Program-made: the position numbers and the translations under genes
Part shown: positions 9,308-18,919 of the stretch, piece by piece
How the letters are laid out: every line of letters begins with the position of its first letter
Numbering within the stretch: the first letter of the stretch is position 1
Source of the DNA: Oceanispirochaeta crateris
Lineage (GTDB): Bacteria > Spirochaetota > Spirochaetia > DSM-2461
DNA length: 64,000 bases
NCBI RefSeq assembly: GCF_008329965.1
Contig: NZ_CP036150.1
Location: 868,001 to 932,000 of the forward strand
Direction: 5' to 3'
Notes under the pieces: generated by a model
The model's input: the letters and a program-made list of their open reading frames with translations, nothing else
Told to the model about the DNA's origin: nothing
The model's database searches: none

Positions 9308-10071
9308 GGTTCCGGCCATCTTTTCATGATTCTTTTCCAACGGTCTGAGCCTTCCAGGTTCACAAATAATCCACTTTCAATCATCCCTTCACGAGGTATC
9401 GTTGTCCATTTCTTCTTATGAATCATCTCCAGAATATCCAACGCTTCATTATGGCTTCCTGATGAGGCCAGTATGGAGGCATAAGGAAACGCTCCCACAC
9501 GTGGATCCAAGTGATAAGCCTTTTTGAAAAGCTTTTTTACTTTCTGAGGGTACTCTTCTCCAATCCACCATACATATCCGCGGTCTATGCACGACAAGGC
9601 CAAAGCCGTTCTATCCCGGGCTTCAGGCCGTTTCTGACGTTCTAATTCAATGGTTTTCAAGGCTTCGATGAGAATCCCTGCATGTTTCATTCTGACCATG
9701 TGGAGACGTTCATTAAAAAGATTGACCGTTTTCATATTCCGTTCTTTTTGGGCAATGTAGACCGCTGATTCACCCTGGTCGGAACGGGGATGTACCAGAG
9801 CATTATGACTCAAAAGACAGTCTATGGCTTCCTGATGATTGTAATAGGAGGCATGCATCAAAGGTGTCCAGGATTCCTGATCTCTACCGTTTATTTCAGC
9901 TCCTTCTTTCAGGGACTGTTCAATTAGAGGAATTGAATTAGTCTGGGACCCAAGTATAAGAAGTCTAAAGGGGGAAATCCCTCTTCTGATCATCCGATTG
10001 ATCTCTGCACCGGGCATATCCATGCACACTTGTCTTATCTCTTCTTTCATTTCATGTGTTAATGAAAGCAA
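9283..10071 (-). CDS. Ankyrin-repeat protein with TPR-like C-terminus
   Basis: The product has 262 residues and no signal peptide. Ankyrin-like repeats at about residues 45-115 are readable (IEQSLKEGAEINGRDQ, SWTPLMHASYYNHQEAIDCLL). The second half has helical TPR-like segments (GYVWWIGEEYPQKVKKLFKKAYHLDP). Both domains are protein-binding scaffolds; partners are unknown. The start is TTG at 10071, supported by AAGGAG seven bases upstream. Confidence 0.75.
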   Translation of the reverse strand: MLSLTHEMKEEIRQVCMDMPGAEINRMIRRGISPFRLLILGSQTNSIPLIEQSLKEGAEINGRDQESWTPLMHASYYNHQEAIDCLLSHNALVHPRSDQGESAVYIAQKERNMKTVNLFNERLHMVRMKHAGILIEALKTIELERQKRPEARDRTALALSCIDRGYVWWIGEEYPQKVKKLFKKAYHLDPRVGAFPYASILASSGSHNEALDILEMIHKKKWTTIPREGMIESGLFVNLEGSDRWKRIMKRWPEPQGRSATA

Positions 10072-10105
10072 TTGTCTCTCCTTATCCGGTTTCTGTTGAT
10101 AATCT

Positions 10106-10612
10106 TCAAGCAGTTACCTCTGTAAAATGATCTTTCAGGAAGTTCCTGATCGATTCAAATGCAAAAAGTTCAATTTTTATTTCATCCCTTTCGAGAAGAA
10201 GAATTTCATCCACTTCATCTATCTGTCTTACGAAGTTCGTATCAATGCATTCTGCTATAAAAAACAGGTCACATGTGGTATAGGTTACACCTTTATAAGG
10301 GTAAATATTAGGACAGCTGCCAACATAAGTGATATTTTGTACTGATATTCCCAATTCTTCCTTTATTTCACGGTGACAGCCGGCTTCGGCGGATTCCCCC
10401 GGGTCAACAAAACCACCAGGTAAATCGAGCATTCCCTTCCCGGGGTTTCGACCCCTTTTTAGAACTATAAACCTATTTTCAAATTTAACAAGAACGGCTA
10501 CAGCGGCCGCTGTATTCTGGTAGAAAACAAAACCGCAGGAGAGGCAATGAGTCCGCTTCTGCTTTGTATATTCAAGCTGGTCTGATTTACATTGGGGACA
10601 ATATGAAAACAT
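10106..10612 (-). CDS. Nudix hydrolase with N-terminal zinc ribbon
   Basis: The product has 168 residues. Two CxxC pairs at the N-terminus (CPQC and CLSC) form a zinc ribbon like that of NudC/ADP-ribose-type Nudix proteins. The Nudix box is intact: GGFVDPGESAEAGCHRE followed by IKEELGI. The substrate is probably a nucleotide sugar or dinucleotide but cannot be fixed. It is monocistronic, divergent from the LOG-family gene at 10675. Confidence 0.87.
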   Translation of the reverse strand: MFSYCPQCKSDQLEYTKQKRTHCLSCGFVFYQNTAAAVAVLVKFENRFIVLKRGRNPGKGMLDLPGGFVDPGESAEAGCHREIKEELGISVQNITYVGSCPNIYPYKGVTYTTCDLFFIAECIDTNFVRQIDEVDEILLLERDEIKIELFAFESIRNFLKDHFTEVTA

Positions 10613-10674
10613 TGATGACTCCTGATCATGATTATAGCATTGTGAGTTACCCGTTTAAATATTAAAATGGACAA

Positions 10675-11259
10675 ATGAAGAGTATATGTGTTTTTTGCGG
10701 ATCAAGTACTGGTTCTAAAGCTGAGTATACTGCCGCCGCAGTCAGCCTGGGAGCAGAGTTAGCCCAAAGGAAAATCCGTCTTGTTTACGGAGGAGGGAGT
10801 GTTGGTCTTATGGGAAGCCTGGCTCAGTCGGTGCTGGATCAAGGAGGGCAGGTTCTGGGGATAATACCCGAAGCAATACATAAAAAGGTCGCCCCCCTAC
10901 AGGGAGGTCAGATCATTGTTGTTAAGGATATGCACAGCCGTAAAATGAAGATGCATGAACAATCCGATGGCTTCATTGCTCTGCCCGGAGGAATCGGCAC
11001 ATATGAAGAATTGCTGGAAGCCTATACATGGAGTCAGCTTGGATTTCATGAGAAACCGGTAGCCATATTGAATACACTTGGTTATTACAATAGTCTTATC
11101 GAGCAGATTGAACATAGTGTGAGGGAGGGGTTCCTAAAGCAGGGGCATAAAGAATCTCTTCTCATTGAAAATGATCCACAGCATCTACTGGAAGCCATGG
11201 AATCTCATGAACACCAAGCTGTGGATAAATTTACCGACAGATTCCCAGGAGGTAACTGA
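10675..11259 (+). CDS. LOG-family nucleotide 5'-monophosphate phosphoribohydrolase
   Basis: The family (TIGR00730/LONELY GUY) releases the base from N6-modified AMP or other nucleotide monophosphates. The N-terminus ICVFCGSSTG and GGGSVGLMG match the Rossmann fold, and the signature PGGIGTYEE with downstream TWSQLGFHEKP is complete. At 194 residues it has the standard length. Bacterial members often act in nucleotide salvage; whether this one makes cytokinin-like bases is unknown. Its 3' end overlaps the convergent methyltransferase by 29 bases. Confidence 0.92.
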   Translation: MKSICVFCGSSTGSKAEYTAAAVSLGAELAQRKIRLVYGGGSVGLMGSLAQSVLDQGGQVLGIIPEAIHKKVAPLQGGQIIVVKDMHSRKMKMHEQSDGFIALPGGIGTYEELLEAYTWSQLGFHEKPVAILNTLGYYNSLIEQIEHSVREGFLKQGHKESLLIENDPQHLLEAMESHEHQAVDKFTDRFPGGN

Positions 11260-12454
11260 CGGGATAGCCACCGTTTTTGAATAGGTATTTCTTCTCCCAC
11301 TTCAGGCCGAGAGCCTTTTCACATTCCAGCCCGGGGACAATAATACCCCAGGGAATCCCTTTGTATTTTTCCAATATCTGACGACCTATTTTTCTAAAAA
11401 ATGCTTCCTGGTCTTCCAATGAAAGGCGTCTGCCATAGGGCGGATTCAGGATTAAAAAGGGTTTCCTGTCCCCACTGTCAATCAGAGCCGTTTTATTGAA
11501 GAAATCTTCTTTGATGAATTCACAGGCCCCAGGATCTACAGAGCATTGAGAAGCCATTAACTTCAAGTTTTCACGCCCGGCTCCTATGCTCTTTTCATCT
11601 ATATCTGCCGCAGCTATCTGCCATCCCGGTTTCATTTCTTTCATGATCTCTTTTTTAAGCCATTGGAACCTGCCTGGTCTGAAAGAGGGCCAGTTTTCAA
11701 AAGGATAATTCCTGTTGGGAGCCGTTAAAAGGCCCCTTGAATATCCCAGACCTTCCAGGGCAAAGGTACCGCTGCCGCTCATAGCATCCAGAAGAAGGGT
11801 GTTTTCGGGTAAATCTGAAAGAATGAGCAGAGCCGCCGCAATATTTTCTTTTAAAGGGGCATCATTTATAAATTTTCTATATCCCCTTTCATAAAGGGCA
11901 CCGCCACCGGCATCCAGGCTTATGGTAAAGTGATCATCCACTCCCCGTATGATGATGGTTTGTATGGCTGCATCTTTTTCTTTGGTATCCGTATAGACAG
12001 GAGGTCTTCCTTCCAACTGTACGTAGTGGTCCTGCATGCAGTGATTCAAGGATTTTATGATCTTGTCTTCCACATGCAGCCGGCAGTGTCTTGTCGTTAA
12101 TTTTATTTTGAAGCTACATCCTTCCCTTAGGTATAAACTCCATTGAATCCTTGCCAATTTCTGTTTGAGTTCCATAAAACCACTGGATTTAAAGCTGTCA
12201 AGACGAAGGTATAGCCTTGAAAAACTTCTGGACAAGAGCACCGTTTTCCAAAGTTCATCAAGACTGATGTTTGTACAGAGGCTTCCCGGTTCTTTTTCTC
12301 TTACAGGAGTCAGCCCCAATTGACTGAGCTCCCTTTCTCCGGCTTCTTCCAGTCCCGGTTGGATGGCACCGAATAGAGTATGTTTTCCGGCGATTATATG
12401 ACGCTTGATTCGGCGTTCCAGAGATTTTTGATTTATCATACGCCACCATAACAT
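11231..12454 (-). CDS. THUMP-domain class I RNA methyltransferase (RlmL-like, 23S rRNA guanine-N2)
   Basis: The product has 407 residues: an N-terminal THUMP-like RNA-binding region (residues about 25-180) and a C-terminal SAM-dependent domain. The SAM-binding loop DAMSGSGTFALEG and the catalytic ILNPPYGRRL (NPPY, typical of N-methylation of an exocyclic amine) are clear. The family includes the RlmL N-terminal half, which methylates G2445. The exact target is inferred from homology. A second in-frame Met lies five codons in, so the start is uncertain. Confidence 0.88.
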   Translation of the reverse strand: MLWWRMINQKSLERRIKRHIIAGKHTLFGAIQPGLEEAGERELSQLGLTPVREKEPGSLCTNISLDELWKTVLLSRSFSRLYLRLDSFKSSGFMELKQKLARIQWSLYLREGCSFKIKLTTRHCRLHVEDKIIKSLNHCMQDHYVQLEGRPPVYTDTKEKDAAIQTIIIRGVDDHFTISLDAGGGALYERGYRKFINDAPLKENIAAALLILSDLPENTLLLDAMSGSGTFALEGLGYSRGLLTAPNRNYPFENWPSFRPGRFQWLKKEIMKEMKPGWQIAAADIDEKSIGAGRENLKLMASQCSVDPGACEFIKEDFFNKTALIDSGDRKPFLILNPPYGRRLSLEDQEAFFRKIGRQILEKYKGIPWGIIVPGLECEKALGLKWEKKYLFKNGGYPVSYLLGICR

Positions 12455-12551
12455 ATTTAAAGCCCCGACTAGAAGTCGCTTAGAGATGAATAAGGCTAAG
12501 CCGTAGATTCCCTGTTCCCATTCATGGCACTGTAGGCTAATCTTAGCATAA

Positions 12552-15017
12552 ATGAAGACTCAACTGTTTCACTCCTTTCCTGTCTCATCCCTGTTTGAAG
12601 AATTGAAGTCTCAATGGAGTTCTTATCAGAGAATCCTCCTGAAGGCCGATCCCGGAGCGGGAAAGTCGACAATCCTTCCTCTGTTTATACTCAGTGAAAA
12701 CCTGAGCGAAGAAAAAATTCTCATCCTGGAGCCCAGACGCATGGCTGCTCGTTCTCTCGCCAGGTATATGTCTAATTTGATGGGATACAAATGTGGTGAA
12801 TTGATAGGCTATCGAGTTAAAGGTGATGTCTGCTGCAGCCCCGATGCACGGATTGAAATCGTCACAGAAGGGGTCTTTGTAAGGATCATTCAGGATAATC
12901 CTTTTCTGGATGGGTTCTCCCTTGTCATTATGGATGAGTTTCATGAAAGGAATCTTTTTACAGACCTTTCCTTTGCATTCCTGTTCGATGTACAGACCAA
13001 TATTAGATCCAACTTGAAATGGATCATCATGACAGCTACCCCCGAAGTGGAGAGGCTAAAAAAGGTTCTTCCAGATATTTTATATCTACAGACACAGGGT
13101 AGGATGTTTCCTGTAACTATAGAGTCAGATGGACATTCTCTTGAAACCCGTATCAGAACTTCAAGAATCAGAACTGTATTGAAAAATGCCCTTGAAAAAA
13201 CCGATGGCAATATTCTTATTTTTCTCCCAGGAGAGGGTGAGATTCTGGATCTTATAAAAGAGATAGTAGATCATCCCTTTGACTCAAAAATACAAGTTTT
13301 ACCGCTATACGCTCGCTTACCCTCGGCCGAACAGGATGCTGTATTGAATCCTTCAAGCAGTCGTATGATTGTAGCCGCGACCTCTATTGCCGAAACGAGT
13401 TTAACCATCCCCGGTATCAGCTGTGTCATTGACACGGGGCTGGAAAGAAAACCCAGTTTTGACCCTAATGCCGGACTCACCAGACTGGTAACCAAAGCCA
13501 TTTCAAAAGCATCTGCCAGTCAGAGAGCCGGGCGAGCCGGCCGTGTTAAAGAGGGTTTGTGTATCAGGCTCTGGGATGAAAATGACGAGAGACTCATGGA
13601 TGATTTTGCCGAACCGGAAATCCTGAATGCCGATTTATCCTCTCTGGCTCTGGAACTCCTTGTCTGGGGTGCCCGTACCCCGGAAGACCTTACTTGGATT
13701 GATCCGCCACCCCGTGCCCATTACCATCAGGCTCTTTCTCTCTTATATCTCCTTAAGATTATTGATAACAATAACCATCTGCGACCGGAAGGCAGGGCTC
13801 TGGCAGGAGCCGGAGTCCATCCGCGCCTGGCTCATATGCTGGAACAAGGAAGAAGAGATGGGTGTGAACAAACAGCCTGCGCTCTGGCGGCTTTACTGAC
13901 AGAAGGGGACTGGATGGCCTATGGGAAGGGATCAGATATCAGGCTGCGCCTGGAGGCCCTCAAGGATGGGCGGGATAGTCATTCAAAAAAAAATCGACGG
14001 ATTATCAGAACCTGGCAAAGTTTGTTAAAGACGGGGAAAGTGCAGAGGCATGAGATTGAACCCGAGGATTGTGCAGCACTTCTTTGTCACTCCTATCCTG
14101 ACAGGATTGCAGGATTAAGAGGGGAAAGAATTTATCAGATGTCCGGTGGGGGAAACTGTCGTTTGAAGGCTGAAGATCCGGTTCAAACTCATGAATTCCT
14201 GATCGCACCACTTGTGGGCGGTTTTGGGGATATTCCCTCTTGTTTTTTATCATCTCCCCTGAGTAGAGAACTATTATTAAAAGAGTTCTCATCTTTGATG
14301 ACAGAAGATTATTCTTATAATTGGGATGAAAAAAAGAACAGATTGAGTACTGTGGTGACAGTCAAGCTGGGTGACCTACCCTTAAGAGAAGACAAGAGGG
14401 TACCCCATCTTTCAGAACTAGATGTATCTGCTTCATTGACTTCGTTTTTTAAGAAGAAAGGTCTTTCTTGTTTCCCCTGGAGAAAAGAAGATCTTTCATT
14501 TTTAAATCGACTGCGGTTTGCAGGGGCTTTGAAAAAATCGCCTGAGAATTGGCCGGATATGAGGGAAGAAGCTCTTTTAGGATCACTTGAATTATGGTTC
14601 TTTCCATTATTTGTGGATGGAAAATTGGAGGGAACCATAAAAGAAGGATTGGGTCACCTGTTAAACTGGGAACAGAGACAATTCCTGGATAAGAATGTTC
14701 CGGAGCGTCTCACCGTACCATCGGGAAGCCGCATACGAATAGACTATTCTATTCCCGGATCGGCGGCTGTGGATGTGAGGCTTCAAGAACTCTTCGGTCT
14801 TACAGAGACACCCCTTTTGGGAGGAGAAATCCCTCTGTTATTCAGGTTGTTGAATCCGGCACAAAGGCCCATCCAATTGACAAGCGATTTAAAGAGTTTC
14901 TGGCAAAACACCTACCAGGATGTGAGGAAAGAGTTGAGGGGACGCTATCCGAAACACTACTGGCCTGAAGATCCCACACAGGCGGAACCGACCAGTAGGG
15001 TCAGACCAAGAAAATAA
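12552..15017 (+). CDS. hrpB: ATP-dependent helicase HrpB
   Basis: HrpB is a DEAH-family RNA helicase-like protein with a family-specific C-terminal domain. At 821 residues it has the normal length. Visible motifs are Walker A DPGAGKST, motif II DEFHERN (the DEFH form is normal for HrpB), TATPE, and motif VI SQRAGRAGR. The C-terminal region contains FPWRKEDLSFLNRLRF and GSRIRIDY, typical of HrpB. The physiological substrate is not established for the family. It stands alone, divergent from the methyltransferase gene. Confidence 0.93.
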   Translation: MKTQLFHSFPVSSLFEELKSQWSSYQRILLKADPGAGKSTILPLFILSENLSEEKILILEPRRMAARSLARYMSNLMGYKCGELIGYRVKGDVCCSPDARIEIVTEGVFVRIIQDNPFLDGFSLVIMDEFHERNLFTDLSFAFLFDVQTNIRSNLKWIIMTATPEVERLKKVLPDILYLQTQGRMFPVTIESDGHSLETRIRTSRIRTVLKNALEKTDGNILIFLPGEGEILDLIKEIVDHPFDSKIQVLPLYARLPSAEQDAVLNPSSSRMIVAATSIAETSLTIPGISCVIDTGLERKPSFDPNAGLTRLVTKAISKASASQRAGRAGRVKEGLCIRLWDENDERLMDDFAEPEILNADLSSLALELLVWGARTPEDLTWIDPPPRAHYHQALSLLYLLKIIDNNNHLRPEGRALAGAGVHPRLAHMLEQGRRDGCEQTACALAALLTEGDWMAYGKGSDIRLRLEALKDGRDSHSKKNRRIIRTWQSLLKTGKVQRHEIEPEDCAALLCHSYPDRIAGLRGERIYQMSGGGNCRLKAEDPVQTHEFLIAPLVGGFGDIPSCFLSSPLSRELLLKEFSSLMTEDYSYNWDEKKNRLSTVVTVKLGDLPLREDKRVPHLSELDVSASLTSFFKKKGLSCFPWRKEDLSFLNRLRFAGALKKSPENWPDMREEALLGSLELWFFPLFVDGKLEGTIKEGLGHLLNWEQRQFLDKNVPERLTVPSGSRIRIDYSIPGSAAVDVRLQELFGLTETPLLGGEIPLLFRLLNPAQRPIQLTSDLKSFWQNTYQDVRKELRGRYPKHYWPEDPTQAEPTSRVRPRK

Positions 15018-15040
15018 AACATCATGGAAGGAGTGACCTG

Positions 15041-15562
15041 TTAAATGATACTGACTCTTTCGTTGAAACTTTGTTTAGCTGGTCTTTTCTGTTCAGCCAG
15101 AGCTTTGCCGACAGGAATCAGAATCCGGATGATCCTCTCATCATCTAAACCGCAGAGGCTCCCCAGAGTCTCGGCCCGGTTTTCACTTCGAAGCCAGCCG
15201 TCAATCCACACGGTGCTATACCCAAGGGCTGTGGCAGCCAAAAGAATATTTTCAACCGCTGCCGCACAATCTTCTATTTCAAAGCCTTTAGGTCCAGAAT
15301 CCTGCACAGAATCTTTACTGATATGACAGGCAATAAATGCCGGCGCTGTAGCCATTGATCCACCGGCTCCAGGCATTTCTCTGATTTTTTGAACAATGGA
15401 TTCATCCTGAATGATAATGAATCCAGTAGTCTGTCCATTTTTACCTGACGGGGCATCAATTCCTGCCTGTACAATTTTTTTCAAGTTTTCAAGGGGAAGA
15501 GGAGTTTGGTCCATTTTTCCTCTATAACTCTGTCTTTTTACTACTGCTTCGAAAAAATCCAT
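15041..15562 (-). CDS. Nitroreductase-family flavoprotein
   Basis: The N-terminus MDFFEAVVKRQSYRGK and the APSGKNGQTTGFIII segment match FMN-binding nitroreductases, which reduce nitro compounds or quinones with NAD(P)H. A GYSTVWIDG segment near residue 120 fits the family. The start at 15562 is preferred over a longer reading because GGAG lies just upstream and the family begins there; this gives 173 residues. Convergent with hrpB. Confidence 0.87.
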   Translation of the reverse strand: MDFFEAVVKRQSYRGKMDQTPLPLENLKKIVQAGIDAPSGKNGQTTGFIIIQDESIVQKIREMPGAGGSMATAPAFIACHISKDSVQDSGPKGFEIEDCAAAVENILLAATALGYSTVWIDGWLRSENRAETLGSLCGLDDERIIRILIPVGKALAEQKRPAKQSFNERVSII

Positions 15563-15787
15563 TTGTAGGCTCCTTGTTATGCTGCATAAGAATAGGAACG
15601 TTCTAAAGAGACTGCTCCTGAATCTGTTTTTGAACAGTATAGCCAATATATTAATACTATCAAAGATGATTTTCAAATACCCTCATATTAATTTGACAAG
15701 CTTCGTAGATATGATAGATTTAAAGAGTACAGTGAACGCTGCCTATTGATTCCCCTTTGTTTATACCCGACAGCAAGGAGGTTTCAG

Positions 15788-15997
15788 ATGTTTCAGAGAT
15801 TCTTTTTCCTGGAAGAAAATGAAGAAATTGCCGGTGTTTTTACAGATGTGGATGAAGCACAGGAAATAGCTTTATATCTGAGAGAAGATCATCCACTCGA
15901 TCATTTTAGATTGTACAGTCTGACCACAGCCGAAATTGAAAACTATCCCGATGCCTTTGAATATGCAGAAGATGCCGGGCTGGTGCAACACAATTGA
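15788..15997 (+). CDS. Small acidic hypothetical protein (69 residues)
   Basis: An excellent AAGGAGG ribosome site sits 6 bases before ATG at 15788. The product is acidic and soluble (FFLEENEEIAGVFTDVDEAQ), with no motif recognised. Stand-alone gene; function unknown. Confidence 0.7.
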   Translation: MFQRFFFLEENEEIAGVFTDVDEAQEIALYLREDHPLDHFRLYSLTTAEIENYPDAFEYAEDAGLVQHN

Positions 15998-16130
15998 AAA
16001 TCCTATCTATTATCAATCTCTTTCTTTGCCGTCTCCGTTTAGGAATTCTCAAAAAATTGTCTTAGAATAAAGAATAGGATGATCTTGAGGTGTATAATAA
16101 CACTTATTATTGTTTGAGGAATATTCTTTA

Positions 16131-17450
16131 ATGAGAAAAGCCGTATTCATTTTTTTTATAGTATTAATCATTGTTGGTTATAATTCTTGTGAACTATTTA
16201 TTGAGGATAGTGATACCTTTGTATATGATGATGGTATCCCAGATGAATATGAGCAAGAAGGCACAAGCTATTATGGAATGCCCTTATATGATTGGGGCGC
16301 TCGTGCGGGGTTTGCTGATTTATTTGTGCATATTGCTCCCATGGAACCGGGACTTGATCCAAACTCATCCGATTATTATGATGCCGGAATGTTACTTCAA
16401 AAGAGTGCATTAGACAAAGTCGTTGCAGCTTTTGCAGAGGAGGGTATTGCCCTTCACTTCGATGTCGGGAGTAGAGGTTTATATGATGGATACACAGAAA
16501 TCACTGGAAGAGGTGTCAGTCAGTATAACCTCAGTGATGAAGATCATCGTGTAGACTATAATCCCGCAATAACCTTATCATCCAATACTGTTCCATCAGA
16601 GATGGATGCTACAAAATTTGTCTTTGTAGATGAGCTCAAAGCTGCATCATTTCCCTCTGAGCGCTATCAGATCTTTTATTTTATGGTCTTCGGTTCGTCT
16701 CAAGAAGATAGTGGGGATGGCGGTTCTTCAGGAATTGCCTATCTTGGAGGGCGTGATTTTCTGATCACATTGGCAAAATGGGGATTGAACTTATGGCAAT
16801 ATGATGACTATGGCTTCACTTTGGATGAATTCAAAAATAGGGTCATCAATTACCAAGCTTCAACGATTATGCATGAATTTGGACACAATCTGGGGCTTTC
16901 CCATGGTGGGAATGAAAGTTTGAATTACAAACCAAACTATTACAGTATTATGAACTACCTATATCAAATTCAAGGTTTGCCCAGGATCGGTTCCAATGAG
17001 GGGGATCGCTATTATTATGAACGATATTCTTTAGAGGTATTCTATGAGAGTGGGGATGAAGAAAAATGGAGTGATTTATTGATTTCTACAAATCCATATT
17101 ACTTTAATGATAGTTTTTTTTCATCAACCTTTAGAATGGATTATTCCCATGGGAATGGTGGAGATCTGAATGAAAATCTTTTATATGAGCGAAATGGCTT
17201 GATGCAGGATAGCTCTTCTTCCATTGATTGGAATGGTAATGGGAGCTCATCAGACTTAATTTCAACGAATATCAATCCTAGCTATGACAGTAATCTTTCG
17301 ACACTAAGTGATTATAACGATTGGGATAATCTTTATTTTTACTATTATTATTTGAATAAAAGTGGCAGCAGAAGTATTGCCGAGTCAAATCAGGAATATG
17401 TGGTTGAATATGACAAACCAGCTGTATTATTGCCTCTGCAAAGGGAGTAA
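16131..17450 (+). CDS. Secreted metzincin-type zinc metalloprotease, probable lipoprotein
   Basis: The product has 439 residues. An N-terminal hydrophobic stretch ending in GYNSC suggests a lipobox. The zinc-binding signature HExxHxxGxxH is intact as HEFGHNLGLSH (His248, Glu249, His252, His258), followed by a Met-turn SIMNY with Met274, so the metzincin fold is well supported. The region before the catalytic site is acidic and Tyr-rich. The next gene, a secreted protein, starts 4 bases after the stop, so the two are co-expressed. The DNA is more AT-rich than its neighbours. The substrate is unknown; candidates are surface or external proteins. Confidence 0.85.
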   Translation: MRKAVFIFFIVLIIVGYNSCELFIEDSDTFVYDDGIPDEYEQEGTSYYGMPLYDWGARAGFADLFVHIAPMEPGLDPNSSDYYDAGMLLQKSALDKVVAAFAEEGIALHFDVGSRGLYDGYTEITGRGVSQYNLSDEDHRVDYNPAITLSSNTVPSEMDATKFVFVDELKAASFPSERYQIFYFMVFGSSQEDSGDGGSSGIAYLGGRDFLITLAKWGLNLWQYDDYGFTLDEFKNRVINYQASTIMHEFGHNLGLSHGGNESLNYKPNYYSIMNYLYQIQGLPRIGSNEGDRYYYERYSLEVFYESGDEEKWSDLLISTNPYYFNDSFFSSTFRMDYSHGNGGDLNENLLYERNGLMQDSSSSIDWNGNGSSSDLISTNINPSYDSNLSTLSDYNDWDNLYFYYYYLNKSGSRSIAESNQEYVVEYDKPAVLLPLQRE

Positions 17451-17454
17451 TAAC

Positions 17455-18036
17455 ATGAAACGGTTTAGCTTTTCTTTGCTATTATTCTTCTCTCTGACCA
17501 TATTGTATGGTTTCGGTCAAAGAGAGGATACTTCACAAAAAGATGACGTCCCTCAAGTCCGTAAATCAATCATAAATCCTGATGACAGTTCTGGTAAGAT
17601 TGGCTCAATAATCATTGAAAATAAAATTTTGTTTCTCCCAGAGAATCATATTAAAATTCCTATTCCACTGGATTCAGAAAAAACAATGACTTCTCTCAGC
17701 TCTGCTGAATCATATAGTTATTTTCAACATAATCGTCCCGATGGTCCCGTTGCCATATTGGCTCTGAAAGATCAGGATTTGCTTGCCTGGATCGGAGATG
17801 GTATTCGCAGCGGTATGGGGCCTGAAGGCCTCTCTATTGTAGCAGAAACAGGAGTAACCACCGTAGCGCTCAAATCAGATGATACAACCTGGTCCATTCC
17901 TGCGGAGGAGGAGGTTCTCATCCAGTGGAGAGACGCTTCCTGGCTCATCTATGTATCGGGAGTCACGAAGGGTTCTCTGATGGACCAGCCCTCCTTCAAG
18001 GCTGATATCATAATTCTGAGGCTTTCATCGAATTAA
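17455..18036 (+). CDS. Secreted protein paired with the metzincin protease
   Basis: The product has 193 residues with a clear signal peptide (KRFSFSLLLFFSLTILYGFG). The mature part is beta-rich with no recognised domain. The ATG at 17455 follows GGGAG and lies 4 bases after the metalloprotease stop, so it probably acts with that protease as inhibitor, chaperone or partner. That role is inferred only from adjacency. Confidence 0.7.
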   Translation: MKRFSFSLLLFFSLTILYGFGQREDTSQKDDVPQVRKSIINPDDSSGKIGSIIIENKILFLPENHIKIPIPLDSEKTMTSLSSAESYSYFQHNRPDGPVAILALKDQDLLAWIGDGIRSGMGPEGLSIVAETGVTTVALKSDDTTWSIPAEEEVLIQWRDASWLIYVSGVTKGSLMDQPSFKADIIILRLSSN

Positions 18037-18166
18037 TTGGCTTAGGCATTCCATCAAATGATTAGTATTTTGACTCTTTGGTGTTTGATTCATCCTTGAA
18101 CAATAATTGCCTATATTTTAGCTTTGACAATTTTTCTGTCTATGGTACCCTGCTTGCGGAGGATTT

Positions 18167-18919
18167 ATGAGCACTATACGCACAGCCCATCCGTCTACTG
18201 TTGCAGCCGTTAAAAGCGCAGTGGTCGCTACATTAATTGAAACCCTTTTAGATATGGATTCTGAAATGCAAAACAGTCTACCAGAAGGTTCCTATGGAGT
18301 CAGACTCATTGCTCCCGGGGGGATCGGAAGTCTGGTCAGTTTTAAAGGTGGGACGACGGGAACTCTTATCCAATTTTTATCTTGTGATGCCATGAATCGC
18401 ACCCTCTCCGGGGAAAAAGCATTCCTCCTTCCTCTACCAACAGGACGCTCTTTTCTAAAAGGACTAAAAGCCTTTTCGAGTTGTGCCACCGCCGTTTCAA
18501 AGGCTATGGCTTTTGTTCCTGAACAAGCCGATACCCAGGGCATCCATAAAAAAGCTCGTCTTTTGTTAACCGCTGCACTTCAGGGCGTTTGTGAAGTCTA
18601 CAATCATGACCATTGGATCAAAATGAAGTCTGCTTCTTTACCAGAAGGAAGCATTGCCGTTCTGGTTGCCGGAAATGATGACCTTTCAGGCACTATCACA
18701 CAGAAAAATAAAATTATGACCTATCAAAGAGGATCCCAGACGGAAAAGGCAAACGCCGTCCTTGAGTTTTCAGATGTATCTGTCTGCTATGGTGTTTTGA
18801 CAGGGAGTCTGGCCGCCATGGGAGAATTGGGGAGCGGTCGGGTTATGCTCAAGGGAAAAATATCCATGATACAAGGGTTGTTTCCTCTTTTAGACAGATT
18901 TGGAGAGATAATGAAATGA
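18167..18919 (+). CDS. Hypothetical protein with SCP2-like C-terminal domain
   Basis: The product has 250 residues, no signal peptide. The C-terminal about 90 residues (ANAVLEFSDVSVCYGVLTGS, then GSGRVMLKGKISMIQG) have the strand/helix order of SCP2 lipid-binding domains; this is a pattern call, not a firm family match. The start follows GGAGG. Its stop overlaps the start of the aminotransferase gene (ATGA), so the two are coupled. Confidence 0.65.
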   Translation: MSTIRTAHPSTVAAVKSAVVATLIETLLDMDSEMQNSLPEGSYGVRLIAPGGIGSLVSFKGGTTGTLIQFLSCDAMNRTLSGEKAFLLPLPTGRSFLKGLKAFSSCATAVSKAMAFVPEQADTQGIHKKARLLLTAALQGVCEVYNHDHWIKMKSASLPEGSIAVLVAGNDDLSGTITQKNKIMTYQRGSQTEKANAVLEFSDVSVCYGVLTGSLAAMGELGSGRVMLKGKISMIQGLFPLLDRFGEIMK

